Notes: a model not told the origin generated them from the sequence alone. DNA of 64,000 nucleotides from Salinibacillus kushneri (GCF_900111405.1 NZ_FOHJ01000001.1:1-64000); one strand, 5' to 3'; positions 35,589 through 45,629 are shown, numbered from the stretch's first letter. A program made the numbers and translations.

Positions 35589-35630
35589 TTAAGTGTATAA
35601 GTATTCGATAATGTTGAGGGAAACAAAAAA

Positions 35631-36449
35631 TTATCTTGCTTTTTGCATTTCCTGTTTTATTAAACAACGTCCTTTACCATGAGGGATACACATGGGTGTG
35701 CCAAATAAAGGGTCATAAGTGACATCACATGCCATTCGGAAAACGCTTTGTACAAAGTCGATTGTGACAATGTCTTCAGGCTTTCCTTGCTCCCACACTT
35801 TTTTATCTTTTAATGCCACAATATGATCTGCATATCTGCATGCCAGATTAATATCATGGAGAACCATCACTATCGTTCGGTTATCGGTTTCATTTAATTC
35901 AAAAAGTAAATCTAAAATTTCAATCTGATGAGTCATATCTAAGTATGTGGTCGGTTCATCCAGGAAAATAATATCTGTATCCTGTGCTAATGTCATAGCA
36001 ATCCAGGCTCTTTGTCTTTGACCACCTGATAAGGAATCAACAAACCGATCCTTTAAATCCAACATATTGGTTGATTCAAGAGCTGTCTCAACTGCTTCTT
36101 CGTCTTCCTTACTCCATTTTTTCATCCAGCCCTGATAAGGATAGCGTCCCAATTTAACAAGCTGATAAACCGTTAACCCTTCTGGAGTAGTTGGACTTTG
36201 GGGAAGGATTGCCATTTCTTTAGCAACATCTTTTGTCTTGAAGTTGGCAATATTGCTTCCATCTAATATGACCTCTCCATCTTTAGGCTGTAATAATCTG
36301 GCTAAAGAGCGTAATAGTGTAGACTTTCCACATCCATTACTTCCAATAAAAACAGTCATTTTCCCCTTAGGAATGGAAATATCCAGATCATTTATAATAA
36401 TTTCATCACCGTATCCAAGCGTTAATTGATTGGCTGCAAGTGATTCCAT
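35631..36449 (-). CDS. yusV: Iron-siderophore ABC transporter ATPase (YusV/FecE-like)
   Basis: A 272-aa ATPase of the FecCD-type iron importers. Walker A is GSNGCGKST, the Q-loop is LPQSPTTPEGL, the signature is LSGGQRQRAWIA, Walker B is IIFLDEPTTYLD, and the switch is VLHDINLA. The C-terminal tail (DPLFGTPMCIPHGKGR) is typical of YusV, a stand-alone ATPase that powers several siderophore permeases in B. subtilis. There is no permease or binding protein next to it, which fits that shared role. Two Fur boxes lie upstream. GGAGAGG precedes the ATG. Confidence 0.85.
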   Translation of the reverse strand: MESLAANQLTLGYGDEIIINDLDISIPKGKMTVFIGSNGCGKSTLLRSLARLLQPKDGEVILDGSNIANFKTKDVAKEMAILPQSPTTPEGLTVYQLVKLGRYPYQGWMKKWSKEDEEAVETALESTNMLDLKDRFVDSLSGGQRQRAWIAMTLAQDTDIIFLDEPTTYLDMTHQIEILDLLFELNETDNRTIVMVLHDINLACRYADHIVALKDKKVWEQGKPEDIVTIDFVQSVFRMACDVTYDPLFGTPMCIPHGKGRCLIKQEMQKAR

Positions 36450-36560
36450 TCAAACCTCTCCTTTTAAATGAGAGAATAAAAAGTTAAAGTCCCTCAACCA
36501 TTTAGAAATAACTGCTGGACTATTTATGTTCTTATTAAAATCTCCACAAAGTCAATTATA

Positions 36561-36604
36561 TGAAAATCATTCTCAATATATACTTTAATTGAAAATGATT
36601 CTCG
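36561..36604. promoter_or_regulatory. Tandem Fur boxes upstream of yusV
   Basis: TGAAAATCATTCTCA (36561-36575) and TGAAAATGATTCTCG (36590-36604) are direct repeats of a 7-1-7 Fur box (TGATAATNATTATCA); the first matches 12 of 14 positions. They lie 110-155 bp upstream of the yusV start and just past the end of menC. Iron-dependent repression of yusV is expected. Confidence 0.75.
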
Positions 36605-36617
36605 TTTCAAGAGTTTT

Positions 36618-37733
36618 CTATAAGATTCCTTCTGAACCAATCATTATTGTACGAATTGTCAAAAATTCCACATACTCACGGTTAATCTGAACACCAATAC
36701 CATATCCTTCAGGTACCTGTACTTCTCCTTCATGAACCTCAATATTTGTTGTGAGAAGATCTCTTTCAAAGTAGCGATTAGAGGCTGAAATATCTCCGGG
36801 GATCGTAAATTGAGGTAATGAAGCCAGTGCAATATTATGAGCACGTCCAATACCAGTCTCAAGCATCCCCCCGCACCAAATAGGAATCTGATATGCCTGG
36901 CATAAGTTATGTATATTGATAGCCTCGGTAAGTCCTCCTACTCTTCCAGGTTTAATATTCATAATCTGGGCACTTTGTAATTGTATAGCCTGCCAGGCAT
37001 CATGATACGATTCAACACTTTCATCCAGACATATAGAAGTATCCATTTGCTGTTGGAGTCTTCGATGTAAAACCAGATCTCCAGCAGGAAAAGGCTGTTC
37101 AATCATCAACAGACCTAAGTCATCAAGAGAAACTATTTTCTCCATATCCTCTTCATTATACATGCCATTTCCATCAAACATTAGGGGTAGATTGGGCATG
37201 ATAGAGAAGACATTTTCAAGTAAAGCCCTTTCCTTCCCTTTTTCCACCTTAAGTTTATAGCGCTTATATCCAGCCTTTACATACTCCATTAATCGTTCTT
37301 CTAAGTTTTCTCCTAAACTAATAACGACACCAACTTCAATTTTATCTCTTACTCCACCTATACACTCCGCTAAACTCATCCTTTTCTGCTTGGCATATAA
37401 ATCCCATAATGCTGCTTCTAAAGCTGCCTTTGCCATATAATTTCCTTTCAAAGGACGTAAACAGGCAACCATATCATTTGGATGGTTTATGGGCTCATTT
37501 AAGACCTCAGGAATGATTAAATCTGTTAACATCGACCAGGCCGTATCAATCGTTTCAGCTGTATAAAAAGGTGTGGAAAAGGGCACACATTCCCCCCATC
37601 CACTTAATCCATCCTCATCTAAAATCTCTATTAAGATAACTTCTCTATCTGTTACTTTTCCAGCATGTGTAACAAAAGGGCTACGAAGCGGTAAAGAAAT
37701 ATGATATAACTGAATATGCTTAATCCTCATCAT
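36618..37733 (-). CDS. menC: o-Succinylbenzoate synthase
   Basis: A 371-aa enolase-superfamily dehydratase that makes o-succinylbenzoate for menaquinone. The catalytic KxK motif is YKLKVEKG; metal ligands are in FDGNG, EQPF and CLDESV; the second lysine is in MNIKPGR. Its length and the N-acylamino-acid-racemase-like sequence fit Bacillus MenC. Its start overlaps the menE stop by 14 nt, so the two are coupled. Last gene of the men region. Confidence 0.95.
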   Translation of the reverse strand: MMRIKHIQLYHISLPLRSPFVTHAGKVTDREVILIEILDEDGLSGWGECVPFSTPFYTAETIDTAWSMLTDLIIPEVLNEPINHPNDMVACLRPLKGNYMAKAALEAALWDLYAKQKRMSLAECIGGVRDKIEVGVVISLGENLEERLMEYVKAGYKRYKLKVEKGKERALLENVFSIMPNLPLMFDGNGMYNEEDMEKIVSLDDLGLLMIEQPFPAGDLVLHRRLQQQMDTSICLDESVESYHDAWQAIQLQSAQIMNIKPGRVGGLTEAINIHNLCQAYQIPIWCGGMLETGIGRAHNIALASLPQFTIPGDISASNRYFERDLLTTNIEVHEGEVQVPEGYGIGVQINREYVEFLTIRTIMIGSEGIL

Positions 37734-39219
37734 AGTTATGAATTCCTTTCGTCCATTCTAAAAGAGTCGTGCGAAGCAGTTTCTTTGAAGCATTCCGTGG
37801 TAAGGATTTCACAAAATAAATCCTTTTTGGCATTTTATATGAAGCAAGCTGTGTTTGAATATGTTCTAAGATCCTCCCCGATGTTACGCTCTGGTTTTCT
37901 CTCCTGACAACAAAAGCTACAGGAACCTGGCCCCACTTATCATCCTCTATTCCGACAACTCCTGCATCTTGAACTCCTTCTATTTCTTTAAGAACAGATT
38001 CTATTTCTGCTGGATAAACATTTTCACCACCGGAAATAATTAAATCCTTACGCCGGTCCACTACATAGAGATAGCCCTCTTCATCCAGGTAACCTAAATC
38101 ACCGGTTTTCAGCCAATCCTGGTCAAATGATTTCTCATTTGCATCCTCTCGTTTGAAATAACCTTTTGTGACCATCGGACCTTTAACCAGGATTTCTCCT
38201 ACCTCATAAGGTTGATTAATACCATTTTCCTGCTCGATTCGTAATTGGGCAGGAAACAATGGTTTTCCAGCAGATCCCAATTTTTTCAGCGCATCCTGTG
38301 AACTTAACGTGATGATTTGGGATGATGTTTCTGTCATCCCATAACTTTGAAAGACAGGAATATTTTTTTCTTTACAGCTTTCCAATAATGGCTTGGGAGC
38401 CGGGCCTCCGCCAAGAAGCATACAACGTAAAGTTTCGGGATAAGACTTCTCATGTAAATCAGCCATCAATTGTTCGAGCATCACAGAAACAACCGAAACA
38501 ATCGTAACGCCTTCCTCCATTATTTCCCGCTGTGCATCCTCTACATGAAAACTTTCATGTAAATGAACCGGCATTCCGTAAAGGAGACTGCGAACAAGAA
38601 TAGATAGACCACTGACATGAAATAGAGGAACCATAGCCAGCCAACGATCATTTTCATAAAGACCCAAATTTAAAGCTGAGGAGGATGCACTCCAGTAGTG
38701 ATTCCCATAAGTCAGCTGAACACCTTTTGGAAAACCAGTCGTGCCTGATGTATAGATTATCGTAAACGTATCATCCAAAGCGATTTCTGCTGGAATGGAA
38801 AAGGAAACTTGCTCCTGTTGATTGACAGTACTAAAGCAAAACATTTCATCAGCATGCTGTTTTTCAATCTCCTCTCCTTTTCCTTTAAGATCATCCTGGA
38901 AAATTAAAAAGCAACTTTCAGAATTCTCATATTGAAACAAGAGCTCTTTCGATGTTAATCGCGTATTTAATAAAACAACTGTTGCTTGTAAATAGGTTAA
39001 GGCATGAATAATCGTGACCATTTCATAGCTGTTTTTTGACAATAAAGCTACATGATCATAAGAGGATATTCCAATTCCCTTTAATCTTTCAGCCATTTCA
39101 ATAGAATCCTTCCGTAATTGCCGAAAAGTTATTTTCGTTCGATCCTTTAGTTGTATCGCTGTTCGGTCTGGTGTTAAATCATATCGTTTCTCAAGCCAAT
39201 GTGCAATATATGTCAACAT
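37720..39219 (-). CDS. menE: o-Succinylbenzoate-CoA ligase
   Basis: A 499-aa adenylate-forming ligase that activates OSB to OSB-CoA. It has TIIYTSGTTGFPKGV, YGMTET, WLKTGDLGYLDEEG and VDRRKDLIISGGENVYPAE. The C-terminal lysine is in RNASKKLLRT. It starts after AAAGGGTG. A terminator separates it from menB, so it probably has its own promoter. An inverted repeat (ATACCTGAT ... ATCAGATAT on the minus strand, about 39240-39272) lies in that gap and could be regulatory. Confidence 0.95.
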   Translation of the reverse strand: MLTYIAHWLEKRYDLTPDRTAIQLKDRTKITFRQLRKDSIEMAERLKGIGISSYDHVALLSKNSYEMVTIIHALTYLQATVVLLNTRLTSKELLFQYENSESCFLIFQDDLKGKGEEIEKQHADEMFCFSTVNQQEQVSFSIPAEIALDDTFTIIYTSGTTGFPKGVQLTYGNHYWSASSSALNLGLYENDRWLAMVPLFHVSGLSILVRSLLYGMPVHLHESFHVEDAQREIMEEGVTIVSVVSVMLEQLMADLHEKSYPETLRCMLLGGGPAPKPLLESCKEKNIPVFQSYGMTETSSQIITLSSQDALKKLGSAGKPLFPAQLRIEQENGINQPYEVGEILVKGPMVTKGYFKREDANEKSFDQDWLKTGDLGYLDEEGYLYVVDRRKDLIISGGENVYPAEIESVLKEIEGVQDAGVVGIEDDKWGQVPVAFVVRRENQSVTSGRILEHIQTQLASYKMPKRIYFVKSLPRNASKKLLRTTLLEWTKGIHNYDED

Positions 39220-39316
39220 CGTGCACCCTTTCTTTTCAGATATCTGATTGTTTACCCAAATATCAGGTATTTATAAGCTCTTTATTCCAGGATAATAGTA
39301 CCCCATCATACGTGAC

Positions 39317-39349
39317 AAAAACCCTTATCGCAGGTACGACAAGGGTTTT
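39317..39349 (-). terminator. Terminator between menB and menE
   Basis: AAAACCCTTGTCG pairs with CGATAAGGGTTTT on the minus strand, followed by T residues, 20 bp after the menB stop. It may be partly read through, since menE-menC lie downstream. Confidence 0.85.
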
Positions 39350-39370
39350 TCACAAATTAATGAATTAGCA

Positions 39371-40189
39371 TTAAGGGAAACGAGGGAATTGTTTAAAGTC
39401 TGGTTTTCTCTTTTCTTTAAAGGCGTCGCGTCCTTCTTTCGCTTCATCAGTGGTATAGTAAAGAAGGGTTGCATCTCCACCCATTTGTTGCAGACCAGCC
39501 AGTCCATCAGTATCAGCATTAAAGGAAGCTTTTAGGAAACGTAGTGCCGTAGCTGATTTTTCAAGCATTTCCTCACACCACTGTACCGTTTCTGCCTCTA
39601 ATTGTTCGAGAGGAACAACAGTGTTCACTAAGCCCATTTCATAAGCTTCATCGGCAGAATATTGACGGCATAGGTACCAAATTTCACGGGCACGTTTCTG
39701 ACCTACCATACGTGCAAGAAGTCCTGCCCCATAACCTGCATCAAAACTTCCTACTTTTGGACCAGTTTGTCCAAATATTGCGTTGTCTGCTGCAATCGTT
39801 AAGTCACATACAACGTGGAGAACATGACCGCCACCAATGGCATATCCACTAACCATAGCCACAACAGGTTTAGGAATCACACGAATCAATCGTTGTAAAT
39901 CTAATACGTTAAGGCGTGGAATTTGGTCCTCACCTACATAGCCGCCATGACCACGAACCTTCTGATCCCCGCCGGAACAAAATGCCTTATCACCCTCACC
40001 AGCAAGGATAATTACCCCGACATCAGAATTGTCTCGCGCTCTTGAAAAGGCATCAATTAACTCATTTACCGTTAAAGGCGTAAAAGCATTACGAACCTCT
40101 GGACGGTTAATCGTAATCTTAGCGATACCATTATACGTTTCATACTTAATCTCTTCATAATCACGCTCTTTCACCCATTCAATTGCCAT
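39371..40189 (-). CDS. menB: 1,4-Dihydroxy-2-naphthoyl-CoA synthase
   Basis: A 272-aa crotonase-fold enzyme that cyclises OSB-CoA to DHNA-CoA. The motifs SGGDQKVRG and [16 protein letters not shown], and the C-terminal [15 protein letters not shown], are diagnostic. The start at 40189 ([14 protein letters not shown]) is 9 nt after AAGGAGG; the longer open frame upstream overlaps the menH end region and lacks a site. It is 31 bp downstream of menH. Confidence 0.98.
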   Translation of the reverse strand: MAIEWVKERDYEEIKYETYNGIAKITINRPEVRNAFTPLTVNELIDAFSRARDNSDVGVIILAGEGDKAFCSGGDQKVRGHGGYVGEDQIPRLNVLDLQRLIRVIPKPVVAMVSGYAIGGGHVLHVVCDLTIAADNAIFGQTGPKVGSFDAGYGAGLLARMVGQKRAREIWYLCRQYSADEAYEMGLVNTVVPLEQLEAETVQWCEEMLEKSATALRFLKASFNADTDGLAGLQQMGGDATLLYYTTDEAKEGRDAFKEKRKPDFKQFPRFP

Positions 40190-40220
40190 AAAAAGAATCC
40201 TCCTTAATTTCTTACTAAAC

Positions 40221-41021
40221 TTATTTATGTAAGATGAAATCACTTACTATTTTACCAAAAATCTGTGGTTCTTCCACATGAATAGCATGTCCAGCATCTT
40301 TTATCAACTGATGCTCTCCATTTGGCAGGAGGTTTACCATTTCCCTATTTAAAGCTGTAAATTTTTCATCAAGCTCTCCAGTAATTAACAAAACTTTGAA
40401 GGTAAGCTTCTCAAGCTGATTCCACCAAGAAGGCTGACTGCCTGTCCCCATATAACGTAAAGATGCAGCGAGTCCTTTTGCATTATGACTAAGACGTTCC
40501 TGTTTCAACTGATTCTGAATTTGCTTTGGAAGGTGCTTTTGTGTTTCGAATAAGGGAATGTTTGTCCAATAAGAAACAAATGAAAACAATCCCTCATTTT
40601 CAAGTTTGATGGCCAGCTTCTCATCCCATTTTCGTCGGTTTTCCTGTTCGTCAACTGTTTTTAAGCCCGGTGAGGAACTTTCTAAAATCAATGATTCAAC
40701 ACATTGAGGATAGAGACATGCAAAAGATAATGCCGTTCTTCCTCCCATTGAATAACCAAGTAAATGAATATTATCAAGATCAAGTCTATTCATAATTTTG
40801 TATATATCATCACAAACCGTTTCTATTGAAAAGGGTTCATACGCTTTTGTCTTACCGTGACCGGGAAGATCAATGCTAATAACATGAAAGTTTTTACTCC
40901 ATTGTTGAATAAACGGTGACCATGTTTTCGTTAAGCCTGTAAAACCGTGAAGGAGAACGAGTGGCTCACCTCTTCCTTCTTGTTCTACCCAATACTTTTT
41001 CGAGTCTATTTCAATATACAT
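40221..41021 (-). CDS. menH: SHCHC synthase (2-succinyl-6-hydroxy-2,4-cyclohexadiene-1-carboxylate synthase)
   Basis: A 266-aa alpha/beta hydrolase that eliminates pyruvate from SEPHCHC. It has [16 protein letters not shown], the nucleophile elbow LGYSMGGR, and the catalytic His in [11 protein letters not shown]. Its ATG shares one base with the menD stop (TGATG), showing tight coupling. Confidence 0.93.
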   Translation of the reverse strand: MYIEIDSKKYWVEQEGRGEPLVLLHGFTGLTKTWSPFIQQWSKNFHVISIDLPGHGKTKAYEPFSIETVCDDIYKIMNRLDLDNIHLLGYSMGGRTALSFACLYPQCVESLILESSSPGLKTVDEQENRRKWDEKLAIKLENEGLFSFVSYWTNIPLFETQKHLPKQIQNQLKQERLSHNAKGLAASLRYMGTGSQPSWWNQLEKLTFKVLLITGELDEKFTALNREMVNLLPNGEHQLIKDAGHAIHVEEPQIFGKIVSDFILHK

Positions 41022-42763
41022 CAGCTTTCACCTAGTATATCCAATGCATGTTTTTCAATATGATCCCATTGTTTACGATGCCACTCTACATTTTCCCGGC
41101 GATCGGTTTGAACTTCTAAGACCTGTAAGCCACCGTCCTGATAGGCATGGTTAAGAGACTCCTTTAACTGCTCCAAGGATTCAACCTTCTCATGATGTCC
41201 CCCATACATGGTAATTACATGATTAAACTCTAAATCTAGAGGAGTACCAAATAAAACCTCAAAATGATTGGATGATTCCTTAGCTTGTGGTAGAAATGAA
41301 AAGATTCCTCCTCCATTATTGTTAATCAGAACAATCGTTAAATCAATCCCATACTGTTTAGCTATATGCAAACCATTTAAATCATGGAAAAAGGTTAAAT
41401 CTCCTAAGAGTAATGTAACCTTTTTGCCGTGTGCGGCGGCCCCGACAGCTGATGAAACCGTACCATCAATTCCATTCGCTCCACGATTTCCTAATATTAA
41501 ACCTTCCCTGTCAATAGTCGTAAAAAAGGTGTCTACATCTCGTATCGGCATGCTATTTCCTACAAATAATAAATGGTTATCCTGATAGACCTGATTAATA
41601 ATTGATACAGTATGTCCCTCTGTTAATTCATCGCCCTCTATCCATTTATGTTTTATCATGTCGTTCATTTTGACCCATTTATCTGTCCAATCCGGATCCA
41701 TTTCAATACTCGAACTCTGTTGGACCGATTGGGTGCAAAATTCTACTGGATCGCTATAAATATACTGTGTATTTTTAAGTGTCGGTTCTCGAAAACCTTC
41801 ATATGCTTCTACAACGAAGTGAAGCATATGTGGGTTTTCTTCAATAAAGAAACGGTAAGGTTTGGAAACAGGCATTGCACCAAAGCGAATTATAAAATCA
41901 GGCTTAAGCTGCTTGCGTACTTTTTCACTCTTTAAAATCGTATCATAGCCTTCAATAATCAATTCTTTAGAATGACGACCCGTTCTCAATTGTGAAAGTG
42001 GATCAGCTAAAACAGGGATGTTCCATTTGTCGGCAAGTTGAGCTATACTTTCCCTGAAGCGAATATCTGTCTGAGGACCACAAACCAATAACCCTTGTTT
42101 TCCATCTTTAAGCTGGGACAGTATCATTTTCAGCTTATTCTCATATAAAGTACGTTTTCCCGAAAAATAAGGTAAATAAACATCTTTTGTCGAACTTTCC
42201 CAAATATTTGGCAATGAAAAATCAGGAACAAGGGGTTCTCGCAATGGAAAATTCAATTGAACCGGTCCGGGATTACCTTGATGAGCTGTGGAAACTGCTC
42301 GTGATGCCATGCTTCTGGCGTAATTTAACATCGCTTCACTTTTATCTGGTAAAGCCATTTCATGAAACCATTTCACATAATCCCCATACATTTTGATCTG
42401 ATCAATTGCCTGGGGAGCACCAACATCTCTTAGTTCATGCGGGCGATCAGCTGTTAAAACAACCAATGGAACCCGGCTATAAAAGGCTTCAATAATAGCT
42501 GGATAGTAATTAGCTGTAGCAGTACCGGATGTACATACCAAAGCGACAGGGCGCTTTTGCTCCTTAGCCATTCCTAAGGCAAAAAAAGCTGCTGATCGTT
42601 CATCCAGATTGACCCAATGCCTGATGGATGTATGTTCGGCAAAAGTAAGTGATAGAGGTGTTGAACGTGAACCAGGAGAAATCACAACATCCTTAATTCC
42701 ACTTCTTACAAGCTCATCCACAAATTGAGCAACATAATAGGTTAAATTCTCTTGGTGACTCAT
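41021..42763 (-). CDS. menD: SEPHCHC synthase
   Basis: A 580-aa thiamine-diphosphate enzyme joining isochorismate and 2-oxoglutarate. The N-terminal motif SPGSRSTPL, the TPP Glu region, and the C-terminal GDLTFFHDLNGL with NNNGGGIFSFLPQ are characteristic of MenD. It overlaps menF by 4 nt (ATGA) and menH by 1 nt. Confidence 0.97.
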   Translation of the reverse strand: MSHQENLTYYVAQFVDELVRSGIKDVVISPGSRSTPLSLTFAEHTSIRHWVNLDERSAAFFALGMAKEQKRPVALVCTSGTATANYYPAIIEAFYSRVPLVVLTADRPHELRDVGAPQAIDQIKMYGDYVKWFHEMALPDKSEAMLNYARSMASRAVSTAHQGNPGPVQLNFPLREPLVPDFSLPNIWESSTKDVYLPYFSGKRTLYENKLKMILSQLKDGKQGLLVCGPQTDIRFRESIAQLADKWNIPVLADPLSQLRTGRHSKELIIEGYDTILKSEKVRKQLKPDFIIRFGAMPVSKPYRFFIEENPHMLHFVVEAYEGFREPTLKNTQYIYSDPVEFCTQSVQQSSSIEMDPDWTDKWVKMNDMIKHKWIEGDELTEGHTVSIINQVYQDNHLLFVGNSMPIRDVDTFFTTIDREGLILGNRGANGIDGTVSSAVGAAAHGKKVTLLLGDLTFFHDLNGLHIAKQYGIDLTIVLINNNGGGIFSFLPQAKESSNHFEVLFGTPLDLEFNHVITMYGGHHEKVESLEQLKESLNHAYQDGGLQVLEVQTDRRENVEWHRKQWDHIEKHALDILGES

Positions 42764-44169
42764 TGTAATCCTCCTAGCGCCATGAGCATTGGTAAAAATT
42801 TAATCTCGGTTTCCTGAAATTCTTTTTCCGCGTCAGAGTCCCTTACAATACCGCATCCCGCAAATAAAGATGCTTCATCACCCTGTATTAAACCTGAGCG
42901 AATCGCAACAGCAAACTCACCGTTATCCATAGCATCCATCCAGCCAATCGGAGCAGAATACCAGCCTCTTGATAAGTTTTCTTCCTGCTGAATAAACGTA
43001 AGAGCTTTATCCCTCGGAACGCCCCCCATAGCCGGAGTAGGGTGAAGCCTTCTTACTACTTCTAATATTGAGTGCCCTTCCTTTAAAACACCTTGTACTG
43101 GTGTATATAAATGCTGCAGATTTCTGAGCTTATAAAGTACCGGGGATTCTGGCACCTGTACTTTGACACTGCATGCTTCAACTGCCTGTTTAATCATATC
43201 CACTACAAATGCATGCTCCATTCGGTTTTTATCATCATCAAGGAGCTGTTTTCCTAACCTTTCATCTTCTTTTAATGTTTTTCCTCTAGGGGAAGTACCT
43301 GCAAGACAAGTCGATAACAAGTGACGATTTTCTACTTTCACCAATCTTTCCGGTGTAGCACCAATAAAGCAATCATCTTCACTTTCTATCGCAAATATAT
43401 AGCTTTGTTTTTGCTGTTCTAATAAGTTTTCCAAAACATAAGAAACAGGGATGTTACGATTAAAGGAAACACGTAGTTCGCGAGCCAGAACAACCTTTTC
43501 CATCACATTATTTTCTATCGTTCCTGTTGCTTTTTTAACCGTTCTTTTCCACTCATCAGCGTTAATAGCTTGCTGATTCATAATCGCTAAGGGATTATGT
43601 GCATGTTTGGTCTCTCGTTTAATCGTTTCCAGCATTTTTACAAACGCGCAGCTGGAATCCTCTATGTCAAGCTCTTTGTCTAACCATACATGATAAGTTA
43701 AAAAAGCTTCATTTTTATCAATGGTAATTAAATATTCCGGTAAAGTCATTTGTGTATTAGAATAATTACGCCAGAGCTGACTGGATTCTTCAGGATTAAA
43801 GGAAAAACCCCCCATAAAAACAGGACCAGTACCAGGATGCTTATATGGATTATCAACATAAATTGAGTTCAACATCTTTTTCCAATTAGAATGAACCTGT
43901 TTAAACCGATTGGAGTTCGTATCTTCTGTTCCATTAAACGAATAAACAGATCCTAATCCAATAAGAGTCACCTCATCTTCAGGACTCGTCCAAAAAATTC
44001 GCGAGCCTTTAAAAGATTGGGTATTTTGAAAAACAGCAATCGGGCTGATTTGATCAACACCTGCTATTTTTTCTGTATAGCTAAACAACTGTGGCGTATC
44101 CTCATGAGCCCTTTGACCGATAGCTTCATTTATTGATTCGGTAAACCGTTGCTGTTTGGTTTGAATCAT
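42760..44169 (-). CDS. menF: Menaquinone-specific isochorismate synthase
   Basis: 469 aa, chorismate-binding enzyme family. The C-terminal core shows GATPERLV, LAGTSPRG and HPTPAMGGVPR, and ends with the metal-binding EFQETEIKF region. The start ATG at 44169 is 7 nt after GGAGGT; in-frame upstream codons overlap that site. It is the first gene of menF-menD-menH-menB and divergent from a probable DHNA-CoA thioesterase. A dhbC-type siderophore paralogue is an alternative for the family, but the operon settles the role. Confidence 0.95.
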   Translation of the reverse strand: MIQTKQQRFTESINEAIGQRAHEDTPQLFSYTEKIAGVDQISPIAVFQNTQSFKGSRIFWTSPEDEVTLIGLGSVYSFNGTEDTNSNRFKQVHSNWKKMLNSIYVDNPYKHPGTGPVFMGGFSFNPEESSQLWRNYSNTQMTLPEYLITIDKNEAFLTYHVWLDKELDIEDSSCAFVKMLETIKRETKHAHNPLAIMNQQAINADEWKRTVKKATGTIENNVMEKVVLARELRVSFNRNIPVSYVLENLLEQQKQSYIFAIESEDDCFIGATPERLVKVENRHLLSTCLAGTSPRGKTLKEDERLGKQLLDDDKNRMEHAFVVDMIKQAVEACSVKVQVPESPVLYKLRNLQHLYTPVQGVLKEGHSILEVVRRLHPTPAMGGVPRDKALTFIQQEENLSRGWYSAPIGWMDAMDNGEFAVAIRSGLIQGDEASLFAGCGIVRDSDAEKEFQETEIKFLPMLMALGGLQ

Positions 44170-44430
44170 TTTCATTACCTCCAAAACAAAAGGGACTTAC
44201 GTTTTATTTTATCTTTATTTTAACACGGATTAGGAAATCCAATCTCATTTTAATCTCTTTTTGACCGTATCTCAAGCAGTTACCATTGTAAGCGATAATT
44301 CTACGTTTTTCTGAAGACTTACTATCCTATTTTCTTTTTTTGATTGCCTTCGTGATACTGGTATAGGGCTATTACTGTCTGCGTATACATGGTAAACTTA
44401 ATACATAAAGTACTGAAGGAGAGGATACGA

Positions 44431-44829
44431 ATGGAAATGCAGACATCGAATACGTTATTAGAAGCATTAGACATAGAAATGGTTGAAATGAGTCCTGAAC
44501 GAGTTGTATTATCTATGCCCGTTGGCCCAAAAACCCATCAGCCATTAGGGTATTTACACGGTGGGGCCAGTGTTGCATTAGCTGAAACCGCTGCCAGTAT
44601 AGGTGGTGCTTTAAATATTGACTCCGAGACGCAAAATGTCTTTGGGATTGAGATTAATGCCAACCATTTAAAAAGCAAACGTTCCGGAATGGTTACGGGA
44701 ACTGCTGAACCGATACATATTGGAAGTCGGACTATGGTTTGGGAAGTTAAGATTCAGGATGAAGAACAACATGTCATTTCCATTTCCAGGTGTACTCTTG
44801 GCGTGGTCACCAAACGTTCTAAAGCGTAA
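44431..44829 (+). CDS. menI: Hotdog-fold thioesterase, probable DHNA-CoA hydrolase
   Basis: A 132-aa PaaI/YuxO-type hotdog protein. The HGG motif (LGYLHGGASVALAETAAS) contains the general-base region, and GIEINANHLK is typical of the family. DHNA-CoA hydrolysis is the step missing from the men genes here, and the gene is divergent from menF, so that role is inferred. B. subtilis YuxO is the likely counterpart. The ATG at 44431 is 6 nt after AAGGAGAGG; the open frame upstream has no site. Confidence 0.82.
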   Translation: MEMQTSNTLLEALDIEMVEMSPERVVLSMPVGPKTHQPLGYLHGGASVALAETAASIGGALNIDSETQNVFGIEINANHLKSKRSGMVTGTAEPIHIGSRTMVWEVKIQDEEQHVISISRCTLGVVTKRSKA

Positions 44830-44837
44830 TACACAGA

Positions 44838-44878
44838 AAAGGAGTTATCTCATTATATGTTGAGATAACTCCTTTTTT
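44838..44878. terminator. Bidirectional terminator
   Basis: AAAGGAGTTATCTCA pairs with TTGAGATAACTCCTTT (one G-U) and is followed by TTTTTT on the plus strand. It lies between the convergent thioesterase and ribU genes. Confidence 0.93.
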
Positions 44879-44880
44879 GG

Positions 44881-45459
44881 TTACCTGGCCAAATTCATTT
44901 GTTTTTCTTCTATCCACGGCTTCATTTTCACAAAAACAGGAATGAGCAATAAGGCTACAACCATTCCTTTTATAGCATTAAACGGAAGAATCCCGACTAA
45001 TACCGCTGATAATTTAACAGTGTGACTCATCGTATCCCAGCCCATGAACCATGAATAGGCTGGTAAAATAAGAAAATAATTTAATAAGGACATCCCAATT
45101 GCCATAACAACGGTACTGGTTACAATACCTGATATCACACTTTTTACCGTCTTATATTTGTGATACAAAACGGAAACGGGTAATACGAACATAGCACCAG
45201 CAATAAAATTGGAGACAACTCCTACTGGATCCCCTGCTCCTGAATAGAAAAAATAAATAACATTCTTCATTGCTTCGACAATGATACCCGCTATGGGTGA
45301 AAAAATAAATGCTGCGATAATGGCGGGTACATCACTAAAATCAATTTTCAGGTACCCAGGTAAAAACGGTAATGGAAAATTAAGCAGCATTAAGATCATG
45401 GCAATCGTTGATAAAAGAGCAATAATAATTAATTTTACTAAATGTGATGATTGACGCAT
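44881..45459 (-). CDS. ribU: Riboflavin transporter, ECF S component
   Basis: A 192-aa membrane protein with about six helices that binds riboflavin and works with the shared EcfAAT module. The sequence LPFLPGYLKIDFSDVPAIIAAF is typical of RibU. The FMN riboswitch upstream confirms the vitamin. No ATPase genes are adjacent, as expected for a group II S component. Confidence 0.95.
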   Translation of the reverse strand: MRQSSHLVKLIIIALLSTIAMILMLLNFPLPFLPGYLKIDFSDVPAIIAAFIFSPIAGIIVEAMKNVIYFFYSGAGDPVGVVSNFIAGAMFVLPVSVLYHKYKTVKSVISGIVTSTVVMAIGMSLLNYFLILPAYSWFMGWDTMSHTVKLSAVLVGILPFNAIKGMVVALLLIPVFVKMKPWIEEKQMNLAR

Positions 45460-45526
45460 CCTTTCTCCTCCTTCACTTTACCATTCAAATCTTAAAGTGA
45501 AGGGAAGCGACACCCAAACACAACTA

Positions 45527-45557
45527 AACCCTAAAGCCTGTACGGGGCTTTAGGGTA
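45527..45557 (-). terminator. Terminator in the ribU leader
   Basis: ACCCTAAAGCC pairs with GGCTTTAGGGT on the minus strand, between the FMN aptamer and ribU. The following T run is modest (TTTAGTT). It is the likely expression platform of the riboswitch. A second hairpin, GAAGACG/CGTCTTC (about 45575-45615), could act as the antiterminator or a second terminator. Confidence 0.7.
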
Positions 45558-45629
45558 GGATAGCATTGGGAAATAAAGAAGACGAATTTTTGGTTATTAC
45601 CAACGTCTTCGCTTCTTATTATCGCTTCA

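Noticed and set aside
44286-44302. TGTAAGCGATAATT upstream of menF as a possible cre site
   Set aside because: Only the left half matches; the final CA of the consensus is missing, and men genes are not an expected CcpA target of this form.
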